From positions 3,234,501-3,298,500 of the forward strand of contig NZ_CP104143.1 of assembly GCF_025200715.1 (NCBI RefSeq): a stretch of DNA of 64,000 nt. Direction: 5' to 3'. Under the pieces are notes generated by a model. That model worked only from the letters and a program-made list of their open reading frames with translations. It was not told the origin of the DNA and searched no databases. The position numbers and the translations under genes were made by a program. Within the stretch, counting starts at the first letter, position 1. Each line of letters starts with the position of its first letter. Positions 18,130 to 27,100 of this stretch are shown here, one piece after another. The stretch comes from Rhizobium sullae. Its GTDB lineage: Bacteria; Pseudomonadota; Alphaproteobacteria; Rhizobiales; Rhizobiaceae.

Positions 18130-19236
18130 TTAGAAGGAGGTCGGACGCGGCAGCGGCACCGGCACATTAGCAAGGTCGCCGATTGCGTCGGCCTTCGCCA
18201 TCTTGTCCGGCTGAACGTCCTGGCCGGGGACGAGGCCGGCGAAGACGTAGCGTGGCTCATGGTCCATTTCCAGGATATAGGGCGACTGCACTTTCATGCG
18301 GCCGACCTCGTCGCGCGTTTCGCTGCGCACCTTGGCACCTTTTGCGCTGCAGATATCGGCGCTTATGTCGGTGACCTGATCCTGCCCCGGCCCATATGGC
18401 TTCAACGAACCCAAGGTATCGGTTGCCGGAAACTGCGTCACAAAGCCCTTCTGCAACAGGTTCGCCGTCGCGTCCGCGCGAGCTGCAAGACTGTCTGTAC
18501 CGAGAACGACGGAAATCAGGGTGCGGCCGTTACGGGTCGCCGAGCCGATCTGATTGAATCCCGAGGCACAGATAAAGCCGGTCTTCATGCCATCCGCACC
18601 GGCAAAACGGCCGATCAGCAGGTTGATGTTCGGCGTGTTCGTCTTGCCATTGGAGAAGCCTTCAAGCGCGAAATAACCCGCATATTGCGGGAAATCGCGT
18701 CGTAGCGCGACGGTCAGGACTGCGAGATCGCGCGCCGTGGTGTATTGGCCTTTACCCGGCAGGCCGTTCGGATTGACGAAATGCGAATCCGACATGCCGA
18801 GCTTTGCTGCTTCGGAATTCATGCGTAGGACAAAGGCATCCTGGGTACCGGCGACGGCCTCTGCCACGGCAACCGCGACGTCATTCGCCGACTTGATCAT
18901 CAGGATCTTCAGCGCGCTGTCTAGCGTCAGCTTCTGCCCCGGCTTGTAGTACATTTTCGCGGCTGGCTGCGCTGCCGCCTGCTTGCTGATGACGATCGGC
19001 GTATCGAGGCTGATCTCGCCGGCACGGATTGCGTCGAAAACTGTATAGACCGTCATCAGCTTTGTCAGCGACGCCGGATACCATTTGCGGAATGCTTCTT
19101 CATGCTCCAGCACCCGGCCGCTCTGAACATCGACGAGGATTTGCGGATTGGCCTGCGCCAGCGGGACCGAAAGGAGAAGAAAAGCGGCGGCTGCGGAGGC
19201 TGCGAATGAAATCAAACGATTCTGGCGCGTTGACAC
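18130..19236 (-). CDS. D-alanyl-D-alanine carboxypeptidase (DacF/PBP5-like)
   Basis: 368 residues with a signal peptide (hydrophobic AASAAAAFLLLSVPLAQA, cleavage near residue 29). The three serine-peptidase motifs are intact: S56-LTK59, S116-A-N118 and K218-T-G220. It removes the terminal D-Ala from peptidoglycan pentapeptides in the periplasm. A C-terminal PBP5-like beta domain is short, and no clear amphipathic membrane anchor is seen at the end (VPLPRPTSF). It lies 11 bases upstream of the CobW gene on the same strand, so it is probably co-transcribed. Confidence 0.92.
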   Translation of the reverse strand: MSTRQNRLISFAASAAAAFLLLSVPLAQANPQILVDVQSGRVLEHEEAFRKWYPASLTKLMTVYTVFDAIRAGEISLDTPIVISKQAAAQPAAKMYYKPGQKLTLDSALKILMIKSANDVAVAVAEAVAGTQDAFVLRMNSEAAKLGMSDSHFVNPNGLPGKGQYTTARDLAVLTVALRRDFPQYAGYFALEGFSNGKTNTPNINLLIGRFAGADGMKTGFICASGFNQIGSATRNGRTLISVVLGTDSLAARADATANLLQKGFVTQFPATDTLGSLKPYGPGQDQVTDISADICSAKGAKVRSETRDEVGRMKVQSPYILEMDHEPRYVFAGLVPGQDVQPDKMAKADAIGDLANVPVPLPRPTSF

Positions 19237-19386
19237 GGTTCGTCCCTAAGATGTCCGGAAATCTCGAAAGCTTCACCTATTTAGCTTATATGGCCATGAC
19301 ATGGCAAAGGTCATTGAATAAGTTATTTTCGCGGCGCAACATCCCGCAAGCCGCCGGACAATCCAATTTCGTACAGGAAGTTATGT

Positions 19387-20550
19387 ATGCCGATTTTGAA
19401 CAGAGCCGCTGAATTGCAAGCCGAAGCGACCGAATGGCGCCGCCACATCCATGCACGGCCGGAGCTTCTTTTCGCGGTCGAAAACACGGCGGCTTTCGTT
19501 GCCGGCAAGCTCAAGGAATTCGGCGTTGACGAAATTGTGACCGGCATCGGCCGCACCGGCGTCGTCGGCCTGATCAAGGGCAAGGGAAAAGGCCGTCGTG
19601 CAATCGGCCTGCGCGCCGACATGGACGCCCTGCCGCTGACGGAGATCACCGGCAAGCCGTGGGCCTCGACGACGCCGGGCAAGATGCACGCCTGTGGGCA
19701 TGATGGGCACACGGCGATGCTACTCGGAGCCGCCAAATATCTTGCAGAAACGCGCAACTTCAACGGCAACGTCGCGGTGATTTTCCAACCGGCCGAAGAG
19801 GGCGGCGGCGGCGGTAACCTGATGGTCCAGGACGGCATGATGGAGCGCTTTAATATCGAGGAGGTCTATGGGATGCATAATCTGCCCGGCCTTTCCGTCG
19901 GTCAGTTCGCCATCCGCAAAGGCCCGATCATGGCGGCGACGGACGAATTCACGGTGACCATCAAGGGCCGTGGCGGCCATGCGGCCCAGCCGCACCGGAC
20001 GATCGACCCGATCGCGATCGGCGCGCAGATCGTCACCAACCTGCAGATGATCGCCTCGCGGAGCGCCGATCCCCTGCGTTCGGTTGTCGTCTCCGTCACC
20101 AAGTTCAACGCGGGTTTTGCCCACAACGTCATTCCGAACGACGCACAGATCGCCGGCACGGTCCGCACGCTCGACGCCGAAGTCCGCGATCTGGCGGAAA
20201 CCCGCCTCAAGCAGATTATAAACGGTCTCGCCGCCGCCCATGGCGCAGAGGCCGATATCGGCTTCCACCGCAACTATCCCGTCACCGTCAATCACGACAC
20301 GGAGACCACCCATGCGATCGCCATCGCGACCGACATAGCGGGCGCGGCGAACGTCAATTCTGAAATCGATCCAATGATGGGAGGCGAGGATTTCTCTTAC
20401 ATGCTGAACGCCCGTCCCGGCGCTTTCATCTTCATCGGCAACGGCGACAGCGCGGGCCTTCACAACCCGGCCTATGATTTCAACGACGAAATCATAGGCC
20501 ACGGCATCTCCTACTGGGTCCGCCTTGCCGAACAGCGTTTGGGCGCGTGA
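19387..20550 (+). CDS. M20 family metallopeptidase/amidohydrolase
   Basis: 387 residues of the M20D type (hippurate hydrolase/aminoacylase-like). The di-zinc motifs are visible: RADMDALPL, HACGHDGHTAML, FQPAEEGGGGG and a C-terminal MMGGEDFSYML. A dimerisation domain with GRGGHAAQPHRTIDP lies in the middle. It should hydrolyse an N-acylated amino acid or similar amide in the cytosol; the natural substrate cannot be told. It stands alone, followed by a strong terminator. Confidence 0.9.
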   Translation: MPILNRAAELQAEATEWRRHIHARPELLFAVENTAAFVAGKLKEFGVDEIVTGIGRTGVVGLIKGKGKGRRAIGLRADMDALPLTEITGKPWASTTPGKMHACGHDGHTAMLLGAAKYLAETRNFNGNVAVIFQPAEEGGGGGNLMVQDGMMERFNIEEVYGMHNLPGLSVGQFAIRKGPIMAATDEFTVTIKGRGGHAAQPHRTIDPIAIGAQIVTNLQMIASRSADPLRSVVVSVTKFNAGFAHNVIPNDAQIAGTVRTLDAEVRDLAETRLKQIINGLAAAHGAEADIGFHRNYPVTVNHDTETTHAIAIATDIAGAANVNSEIDPMMGGEDFSYMLNARPGAFIFIGNGDSAGLHNPAYDFNDEIIGHGISYWVRLAEQRLGA

Positions 20551-20574
20551 AATCTATACTCGATAAGAACTTCA

Positions 20575-20603
20575 AAAAGGCTTGGCTTCGCGTCAAGCCT
20601 TTT
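20575..20603 (+). terminator. Rho-independent terminator after the M20 gene
   Basis: A ten-base stem, AAAAGGCTTG (20575-20584) with CAAGCCTTTT (20594-20603), and a nine-base loop, lies 24 bases after the stop. The T-rich 3' arm supports termination before the tRNA gene. Confidence 0.8.
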
Positions 20604-20621
20604 GTATGCATGACACGGAGT

Positions 20622-20698
20622 GGTCCCGTAGCTCAGCAGGATAGAGCACCAGATTCCTAATCTGGGGGTCGCGCGTTCGAATCGCGCCGGGATCACCA
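20622..20698 (+). tRNA. tRNA-Arg (anticodon CCT)
   Basis: A 77-base cloverleaf including an encoded CCA end. The acceptor stem GGTCCCG pairs with CGGGATC, the D arm reads AGCTCAGCAGGATAGAGC, the anticodon stem CCAGA/TCTGG encloses loop TTCCTAA with anticodon CCT, and the T arm contains GTTCGAATC. It decodes AGG. tRNA genes are common integration sites, but no integrase or direct repeat is seen beside it. Confidence 0.97.
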
Positions 20699-20740
20699 AA
20701 ACACTTTCGTCCAGAGAGAACCCTCAATGAGAATGGTTTA

Positions 20741-22291
20741 TCACTGAATGGGCTTGCGGGGGCTCGCCGTGTGTTCCTTCACCACTTCATTTGAACTATC
20801 GATTTCCTGAAGCAAAACATCATAGCCCCAAAGGTTGGCGAGATGCTGCAGGACGAGCTTCGTATCGGCTTCCTGAAGAAACCAATCGTTCGTGACATTG
20901 TGGCGCAAGAGAAGGCGGCGGTCACCGGCAAGGTCGACATCGACGATGTCTATTCCGGGGTCGATCCAGCCGATGTCGTATTCGCGGGAAAGCTGACGGC
21001 GGATGCGCCGATAGCCGCGTTCGTCATGGATCGCTGAAACCAGGATTCCTTCTTCCTGCTCCGGATCATCGTAAAGATGGAAGAGACGCCATTGCCGGAT
21101 CAGGTTGGGGCTCAGGAACTGATTGATGAAACTCTCGTCCCGATAATCGGCCCAGATGTCACGCAATACGGACATTGCATCGCCGCGTCCGGCAATGTCA
21201 GGGAACCACGCCCTGTCCTCCTCTGTCGGCGCAGTCACGATCCGCTCGATGTCCTGCATCATTGCAAAACCCAGCGCATAGGGATTGAAGCCCGAGAAAC
21301 GGCGATCGTCGTAGTTGGGCTGGAACACGACATTGGCATGCGACTTCAGGAATTCGAGGAAGTTTCCATCACTGATCTGCCCGCGCTCGTGAAGCCTGTT
21401 CATGATCCGATAGTGGACGTAGGTGGCTGTTCCCTCGTTCATCACCTTGGTCTGGCGTTGCGGGTGAAAATACTGCGCGACATGGCGGACGATGCGCAGA
21501 ATCTCACGCTGCCACGGCTGCAGTCTCGGCGCTGATTTTTCGAGGAAGTAGAGGATGTTATCCTGAGGAAGGCCAAGGGCGAGGCGTCTCTTCTCCAAGC
21601 CGACATCGGCTGCCGTGCGCTTCTTGCCGGTGGGAACAGTGCGCCAAAGATCGTTGAATACCTGCTCCTCATGGACACGGCGCTCCTGTTCCCGCCGTTC
21701 CTCGTCACGAAGGTCGACCTTCGTTTTGCCGGCGTGCCGGTGCACCCCATGCGACATCAGCGCGTGCGCGGCATCGAGCGTACGCTCGACCTCAACTTCG
21801 CCGTAGCGCTCCTCGCAGCGGGCGATGTAAGCCTTGGCGAAATTGAGGTAATCGAGAATGCCATCAGCATCCGTCCAGAGTTGGAAAAGATAATTGTTCT
21901 TGAAGAAATGGTTGTGCCCGAAAGCGGCGTGCGCGATGACCAATGTCTGCATCGTCGCCGAATTTTCCTCCATGAGGTAGGAGATGCAGGGCGAACTATT
22001 GATGACGATTTCATAGGCAAGGTCGCGCATGCCACGGCGGTAGAAAGCCTCGTGATGAGCGAAATGCTTGCCGAATGACCAATGACGATAAAAGAGCGGC
22101 ATGCCGGTCGATGAGTAGGCATCCAGCATCTGTTCCGATGTGATGACCTCGATCTGGTTTGGGTAGACATCCAGGCCGAGTTCGCCGAGCGCTATCTCCT
22201 CGCAGGCATCATGAATGCCCTGCAGCGTTGGAAAATCCCAGTCGGAACCGTTAAACAGCAGTCGCTCCTTTGACATCGCCGTAGTCGTCAT
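20741..22291 (-). CDS. SpoVR family protein
   Basis: 516 residues of the SpoVR/YcgB family (WDFPTLQGIHDACEEIA, YPNQIEVITSEQMLDAY, HAAFGHNHFFKNNYLF, NEGTATYVHYRIMNRLHE). Despite the name, it is widespread in non-sporulating bacteria, where it is encoded with PrkA and YeaH. Biochemical function is unknown. Its start overlaps the yeaH stop by four bases (ATGA), so it is the third gene of a prkA-yeaH-spoVR operon and translationally coupled to YeaH. Confidence 0.93.
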   Translation of the reverse strand: MTTTAMSKERLLFNGSDWDFPTLQGIHDACEEIALGELGLDVYPNQIEVITSEQMLDAYSSTGMPLFYRHWSFGKHFAHHEAFYRRGMRDLAYEIVINSSPCISYLMEENSATMQTLVIAHAAFGHNHFFKNNYLFQLWTDADGILDYLNFAKAYIARCEERYGEVEVERTLDAAHALMSHGVHRHAGKTKVDLRDEERREQERRVHEEQVFNDLWRTVPTGKKRTAADVGLEKRRLALGLPQDNILYFLEKSAPRLQPWQREILRIVRHVAQYFHPQRQTKVMNEGTATYVHYRIMNRLHERGQISDGNFLEFLKSHANVVFQPNYDDRRFSGFNPYALGFAMMQDIERIVTAPTEEDRAWFPDIAGRGDAMSVLRDIWADYRDESFINQFLSPNLIRQWRLFHLYDDPEQEEGILVSAIHDERGYRRIRRQLSREYDIGWIDPGIDIVDVDLAGDRRLLLRHNVTNDWFLQEADTKLVLQHLANLWGYDVLLQEIDSSNEVVKEHTASPRKPIQ

Positions 22292-23565
22292 GGTGCCACC
22301 TTCGACTGTGCATCACGCTTCTGGAAAAGCTCGTGGAAGACCGGGAATATTTCATTTCGTTGGCACACCTTGCGCATGGAAAGGGGTACCTGTTCAGAAC
22401 GGATACCTTCGTAAAGCGTCCAGAGCGGCGAGCGGGAGACAGAGGAGTCACTATCTTCCTCGCCGACCTCGATATAGGCGAAATACTGGCACAGCGGCAG
22501 AATCTCGTGCCGCAGGAGTTGCCCCGTCATGGTACCGTCCGAATAGGAGTTGTCACCATCGGAAGCCTGGGCGGCATAGATGTTCCACTCGGCTGGGTCG
22601 AAACGCGCCGCAACGATCGCGCGCATCGCCGCAAGCGCGCTTGATACCAGCGTACCACCCGTCGCCGGACCATAGAAGAAGGTTTCCTCATCCACCTCCT
22701 CGGCCTTGTCCGTATGGCGGATGAAGACGATCTCGACCTTCTTGTAGCGCTGCGACAGGAAAAGGTAGAGCAGCAGATAGAACCGCTTCGCAAGATCCTT
22801 CATATGCTCCGACATCGAACCGGAGACGTCCATCAGGCAGAACATAACGGCTTTCGCCACGGGCTTCGGTTCGGTTTCGAAGCGGCGATAGCGCACATCG
22901 AGCGGATCGATATAGGGAATGCGGCGGCTTTTTTCCGTCAACGCTTTGAGCTTAGCCTCAAGAGCTCCGCGTTTCTCGTCGTCTTCGCATTCCTCGATCT
23001 CGCGCCGAAGCGCCTCGATCTCCTGGATGCGCGGGCGGCGAAGCGCGATCCGCCGCATCATCGCCATCCGCGTCGTGCGGCCGACGGCGAGGTTGGACGG
23101 CGAACCGGACACCGAATAGCCGGCCCGCACGGGACTTTCCTCTTCGGTTTCGGTCAACCGCCGCTTGGCAAGATCAGGCAGTTCCAGATCGTCGAGAAAG
23201 ACGTCGAGGAATTCTTCACGCGTCAGCACGAAACGGAAACCATCCTCGCCATCGCCTTCGCCTGCCTCTTTCGGTCTCCCGCCGCTTCTGCCCGGCGGCC
23301 GGGGAATGATATCCCCTTCAACAAAAGCTCTGTTTCCCGGCAAAATTTGATCGCTGATGCCGCCCTCACCCCGACGGAAACCCGGCTCTGTCAGACCGTC
23401 AATCGGCAAGGTAATTTCGCCACCGTCGAGCACATCCCGAATATTACGGCTTTGCAGAGAACGTTTCACCGCCTGCTGCACGGCGCTTTTCGCGCGCCGA
23501 AGAAACCGTTGACGATTTTCTAAGCTTTTACCGCGCGGATTAAGCCGGCGGTCGACAATGTGCAT
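22288..23565 (-). CDS. YeaH/YhbH family protein (DUF444, VWA-like)
   Basis: 425 residues. The C-terminal half has a von Willebrand A-type MIDAS sequence DVSGSMSEHMK; the N-terminal part holds the family start HIVDRRLNPRGKSLENRQRFLRRAK and a charged central stretch. It is encoded 19 bases after prkA and overlaps spoVR. In enterobacteria the same three genes respond to nitrogen starvation and stationary phase. A role with PrkA and SpoVR as one complex or pathway is inferred from conserved linkage. Confidence 0.92.
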   Translation of the reverse strand: MHIVDRRLNPRGKSLENRQRFLRRAKSAVQQAVKRSLQSRNIRDVLDGGEITLPIDGLTEPGFRRGEGGISDQILPGNRAFVEGDIIPRPPGRSGGRPKEAGEGDGEDGFRFVLTREEFLDVFLDDLELPDLAKRRLTETEEESPVRAGYSVSGSPSNLAVGRTTRMAMMRRIALRRPRIQEIEALRREIEECEDDEKRGALEAKLKALTEKSRRIPYIDPLDVRYRRFETEPKPVAKAVMFCLMDVSGSMSEHMKDLAKRFYLLLYLFLSQRYKKVEIVFIRHTDKAEEVDEETFFYGPATGGTLVSSALAAMRAIVAARFDPAEWNIYAAQASDGDNSYSDGTMTGQLLRHEILPLCQYFAYIEVGEEDSDSSVSRSPLWTLYEGIRSEQVPLSMRKVCQRNEIFPVFHELFQKRDAQSKVAP

Positions 23566-23584
23566 GATGGCTCCCGCGTGAGCG

Positions 23585-25528
23585 TTAACTTGCCTGCTTC
23601 ACGCGCATGTACCAATCCACGAGGCGCCGAACCTGTCTTTCGGTGTAGCCGCGCGTGGTCATGCGCGAAACGAATTCACTGTGTTTCTTCTCGGCTTCGC
23701 CGTCCTTCTTCGTGCCGAAGGAGATGACCGGAAGCAGATCCTCGACCTGAGAGAACATGCGTTTCTCGATCACTTCCCTGATCTTTTCATAGCTCGTCCA
23801 GGACGGGTTTTTCCCGCCGTTGTTCGCCCGCGACCGCAAGCAGAACTTGACGATTTCGTTACGGAAATCCTTCGGGTTGGCGATACCCGCCGGCTTTTCG
23901 ATCTTCGTTAGTTCCTGGTTAAGCAGCTCCCGGTCGAGGAGCTGGCCGGTATCCGGATCCTTGAAGTCTACATCCTCGATCCAAGCATCGGCGTAGTCCA
24001 CGTAGCGATCGAAGAGATTCTGTCCGTAATCCGCATAGGATTCCAGATAGGCTTTCTGAATCTCGTTGCCGATGAACTCCGCATAGCGCGGCGCAAGTTC
24101 GGCTTTGATGAACTCCATGTAGCGTTTCTCGGCTTCGTCGGGAAACTGCTCGCGGCGGATCGCCTGTTCCAGAACGTACATCAGATGAACCGGATCGGCC
24201 CCCACCTCGCTCGTGTGATGATTAAAGGTCGAAGCGAGCACTTTGAAGGCGAAACGTGTCGATATTCCGTCCATTCCCTCGTCAACGCCGGCCGCATCCC
24301 GATATTCCTGGACGCTGCGTGCGCGCGGGTCGGTTTCCTTCAGGCTTTCGCCGTCATAGGACCGCATCTTGGAAAAATATGTCGAGTTCTCATGCTTGCG
24401 CAAGCGCGAAAGCACCGAAAAGCGCGCCAGCATCTCGAGCGTCCCCGGCGCACAGGGAGCCTCCGCGAGTTCCGATCCTTCGATCAGTTTCTCGTAGATC
24501 TTCTTCTCCTCGGTCACGCGGAGGCAATAGGGCACCTTGATGACGCAGATACGGTCGATGAAGGCCTCATTGTTCTTATTTGCTTTGAAGGTCTGCCATT
24601 CGGCCTCGTTAGAGTGCGCTAGAACAATGCCCGAAAAGGGAATGGCGCCGATATTTTCGGTACCGATGTAATTTCCTTCCTGCGTCGCTGTCAGCAGGGG
24701 ATGCAGCATCTTGATCGGCGCCTTGAACATCTCGACGAATTCGAGCAGGCCCTGGTTGGCACGGTTGAGTGCACCGGAATAGCTGTAGGCATCCGGATCG
24801 TTCTGCGAATAAGTTTCAAGCTTGCGGATATCGACCTTGCCGGCCAGCGAAGAAATATCCTGGTTGTTCTCGTCGCCGGGCTCGGTTTTGGCGATCGCGA
24901 TCTGGCGCAACCGTGAAGGCTGCATTCTGACGACGCGGAAACGGGAAATATCGCCACCGAACTCGTCAAGCCGCTTTAGGCACCATGGGCTCATAAGTCC
25001 GGTCAGCCGCCGCATTGGGATGCCGAATTCTTCAAAGAGAAGGGAGCCCATCGTGGCTGGATCAAAGAGGCTGAGCGGACTTTCAAAAACAGGGCTGACG
25101 TCGTCGCCTGCCTTCAGCACATAGATTGGATGAACCTCCATCAACTGCTTCAACCGCTCGGCGAGCGAAGACTTGCCGCCGCCGACCGGACCGAGCAGAT
25201 AAAGGATCTGCTTACGCTCCTCGAGCCCTTGCGCGGCATGCGTGAAGAAGGAAACGATACGCTCGATCGTCTCCTCCATGCCGTAAAAGCCGACGAAGGC
25301 TGGGTAGGTCCGGATTGTCCTGTTCATGAAGACCCGGCCGAGGCGCAGATCCTTGGCGGTGTCCAATACCTCCGGTTCGCCTATCGCCGCAAGCAGACGC
25401 TCCGTCGCATTGGCATAGGCAAGCGGCTCCTGTTTGCAGAGCGACAAGTATTCTGCGATGGACATCTCTGTTTCGCGCCGCGTTTCATAGTTACGCGTAA
25501 ACGCATCGAACACGGATTCATTCAGCAT
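23585..25528 (-). CDS. prkA: PrkA family serine protein kinase (YeaG-like)
   Basis: 647 residues from ATG 25528, with GGAGG six bases before it; a TTG 15 bases upstream is in frame but lacks this support. The N-terminal AAA+ domain has Walker A GPVGGGKSSLAE near 105-116; the C-terminal region is the PrkA kinase-like domain. Relatives in E. coli (YeaG) and Bacillus are Ser/Thr kinases or, in some reports, ATP-dependent proteases active in starvation. It is the first gene of the three-gene operon, preceded by a 477-base gap. Confidence 0.93.
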   Translation of the reverse strand: MLNESVFDAFTRNYETRRETEMSIAEYLSLCKQEPLAYANATERLLAAIGEPEVLDTAKDLRLGRVFMNRTIRTYPAFVGFYGMEETIERIVSFFTHAAQGLEERKQILYLLGPVGGGKSSLAERLKQLMEVHPIYVLKAGDDVSPVFESPLSLFDPATMGSLLFEEFGIPMRRLTGLMSPWCLKRLDEFGGDISRFRVVRMQPSRLRQIAIAKTEPGDENNQDISSLAGKVDIRKLETYSQNDPDAYSYSGALNRANQGLLEFVEMFKAPIKMLHPLLTATQEGNYIGTENIGAIPFSGIVLAHSNEAEWQTFKANKNNEAFIDRICVIKVPYCLRVTEEKKIYEKLIEGSELAEAPCAPGTLEMLARFSVLSRLRKHENSTYFSKMRSYDGESLKETDPRARSVQEYRDAAGVDEGMDGISTRFAFKVLASTFNHHTSEVGADPVHLMYVLEQAIRREQFPDEAEKRYMEFIKAELAPRYAEFIGNEIQKAYLESYADYGQNLFDRYVDYADAWIEDVDFKDPDTGQLLDRELLNQELTKIEKPAGIANPKDFRNEIVKFCLRSRANNGGKNPSWTSYEKIREVIEKRMFSQVEDLLPVISFGTKKDGEAEKKHSEFVSRMTTRGYTERQVRRLVDWYMRVKQAS

Positions 25529-26005
25529 GGGCCCTCCATTCAAGGTTTATGCCACAGGCTCCCGAAATAGCCGAACCACTGCAATGGCAACGACATTTCG
25601 TTGAGAATCAATATGTTTCGTGGATTGATTGGACACCCGTCGGCCGTCTATGGCAATGCACAAAAATGTGCATCCACCGGTCGTTTGGCTCCAATCAAAC
25701 TAACTATAGTATATCCTAATTCGTAAGGCGCCAGTGCGATATCAGCACATTTCAGGACGTGACATGAGGCCGCAAAGAGCTTCTAATGCCGCTTCTGTTG
25801 ATTCCCGCACGTCGAAAGATACCACGTGTGGTCAGTTGCGCTTACGATTTTGACTTCACCACAAGCCGACATGAACAGCCCGGACCGCAAGCCGTGCATG
25901 GTCCAGCGGTCGCTTTTGCTACATTTGCCGACTAAAAACATCAAACTCCTCATCTGGGTTAGCCTAGCCCCCTCCGTTGTGACGGAAGGGGCAGAACGGA
26001 ACTTG
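25529..26005. other. 477-base intergenic region before prkA
   Basis: No convincing gene. The region is AT-richer than its surroundings and should contain the prkA promoter. It holds a perfect inverted repeat TGCACA-N4-TGTGCA at 25657-25672, about 130 bases upstream of the prkA start, a plausible regulator site. Next to the DUF992 stop, arms at 25967-25977 and 25982-25992 pair with one mismatch around a TGTG loop, a likely terminator for that gene though it lacks a T-run. No GGAAC-type stress promoter was seen. Confidence 0.45.
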
Positions 26006-26521
26006 TCAGGCGGGCGTGAGCGTCATCGACGCGCTGGCCGCTGCAATGTTGAGACCAAGTTGGCCTGTTACGCTGAGAGGCTGGAGATGAATCGATCCAG
26101 CAGTACCACCGACCAGGACATTCGCACCGACGCCTGCGCCAAGCGTCGCTTCCGCCGCGGCGCCGACATAAAGGCCACCGAGCGAGCCGCGATGATAGCC
26201 GGCAGTCGGCGCGAAGACAGCCCAGGCAAGACGGCTGCGGGTCGTAAACCCGAGATCTATGCCAAGTTTTCTGATGTCGCCTGTATAGTGGTCAGAAATC
26301 TCCTGACCAGCACTCGATGTGAAGACGCAATCTGCCTCCTTCGCTGAACCGAGTACATAGCCGAAGCCGCCGCCGATATCGCATGTCAGGAAGCCAATCT
26401 TGACCCCGCCGCGCACGTCCGGCTCTTGGTAGGTCCGGATCACGTCGGCGGCAGTTGCAGCCGTCACGCATGCTTGGGCCAGCGATGCCGCAGCAACTAT
26501 CATCGCAATGGTCTTTTTCAT
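26006..26521 (-). CDS. DUF992 domain-containing secreted protein
   Basis: 171 residues from ATG 26521, the second of two adjacent ATGs, with AAGGAG six bases before it. A signal peptide covers about the first 23 residues (IAMIVAAASLAQACVTAATA). The mature part matches DUF992: GVKIGFLTCDIGGGFGYVLGSAKEADCVF and LGFTTRSRLAWAVFAP, Gly-rich and beta-strand-rich, with two Cys that could form a disulfide. It is a periplasmic or outer-membrane-associated protein of unknown function, common in rhizobia. Confidence 0.87.
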   Translation of the reverse strand: MKKTIAMIVAAASLAQACVTAATAADVIRTYQEPDVRGGVKIGFLTCDIGGGFGYVLGSAKEADCVFTSSAGQEISDHYTGDIRKLGIDLGFTTRSRLAWAVFAPTAGYHRGSLGGLYVGAAAEATLGAGVGANVLVGGTAGSIHLQPLSVTGQLGLNIAAASASMTLTPA

Positions 26522-26803
26522 CATGGTCTCCTTCTAAAATCATGGCTGGGAATAGCATTGGGCTCAGCCGGCGAAGAACAAACTCTGAAACACATAACGT
26601 GTCTCATCGAAGAATGATCCAAACTGTCTTCACTTATCTGCACATCGTAACGCCGTGCCTGGTTGCAAGCGCGGGCAGCCACACTGCTCACATTGCAAAC
26701 GGGCATTTCGAGGGCACAGCCTAAATCGGCCTGACCCGATATCCATTTCCCCCGGCAAGTGACGGAAAAGCAACATCGGCCATCACGCTCACGACGTCGT
26801 TGC
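26522..26803. other. Gap upstream of the DUF992 gene
   Basis: No gene seen. It lies between the DUF992 start and the stress promoter that begins at 26804. On the minus strand a GGATC-N16-CGTT sequence (26596-26620) resembles a stress promoter for DUF992 but departs from the conserved GGAAC, so it is not called. Confidence 0.4.
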
Positions 26804-26828
26804 GGAACTTTGAAACATGGCCGGCGTT
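26804..26828 (+). promoter_or_regulatory. EcfG/RpoE2-type general stress promoter
   Basis: GGAAC at 26804-26808 and CGTT at 26825-26828 are spaced by exactly 16 bases, a perfect consensus match. It lies 25 bases before the ATG of the 54-residue membrane peptide at 26854 and supports that small gene being real and stress-induced. Confidence 0.78.
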
Positions 26829-26853
26829 GGGAGCGAAATGGGAGTGTTTCGTC

Positions 26854-27018
26854 ATGCGTACAAAGATGACCATCCTAGCAATTGCCTATATCGCGATCAG
26901 CGGCCTGTTGCTCGCAATCGCTCATCAGTCGTCCGGCCCGATCACCACCGAAAAGACCGACCGCGCCAGCGGGGCCGGCACCGGCTCGGTATTCCTTGCC
27001 GAGCGCTTTGCCGGCTGA
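26854..27018 (+). CDS. Small membrane peptide behind a stress promoter
   Basis: 54 residues beginning MRTKMTILAIAYIAISGLLLAIA: a single hydrophobic helix at about 5-23, then a polar tail rich in Thr, Ser and Gly ending in FLAERFAG. GGGAG lies nine bases before the ATG. A longer in-frame start at 26800 would overlap the promoter and is rejected. The family is not recognised. The perfect EcfG promoter 25 bases upstream suggests synthesis in stationary phase or under osmotic or oxidative stress; the function is unknown. Confidence 0.62.
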   Translation: MRTKMTILAIAYIAISGLLLAIAHQSSGPITTEKTDRASGAGTGSVFLAERFAG

Positions 27019-27100
27019 TTCGGCTGGGCGCAAACTGCTGTTGCAAAGGAGCCCCTACTTTCCAGTAGTCTGTTATGGCTGACGGCACTTCGTGGCGTAT

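Noticed and set aside
20622..20740. Integration site of a mobile element at the tRNA-Arg gene
   Set aside because: No integrase, no repeated 3' tRNA end and the flanking genes are a core operon.
25826..26347. Plus-strand frame of 173 residues across the end of DUF992
   Set aside because: It starts with GTG, lacks a ribosome site and is mostly antisense to the DUF992 gene.
26596..26620. Stress promoter for the DUF992 gene (GGATC-N16-CGTT on the minus strand)
   Set aside because: The -35 element departs from the highly conserved GGAAC, so the match is too weak to call.
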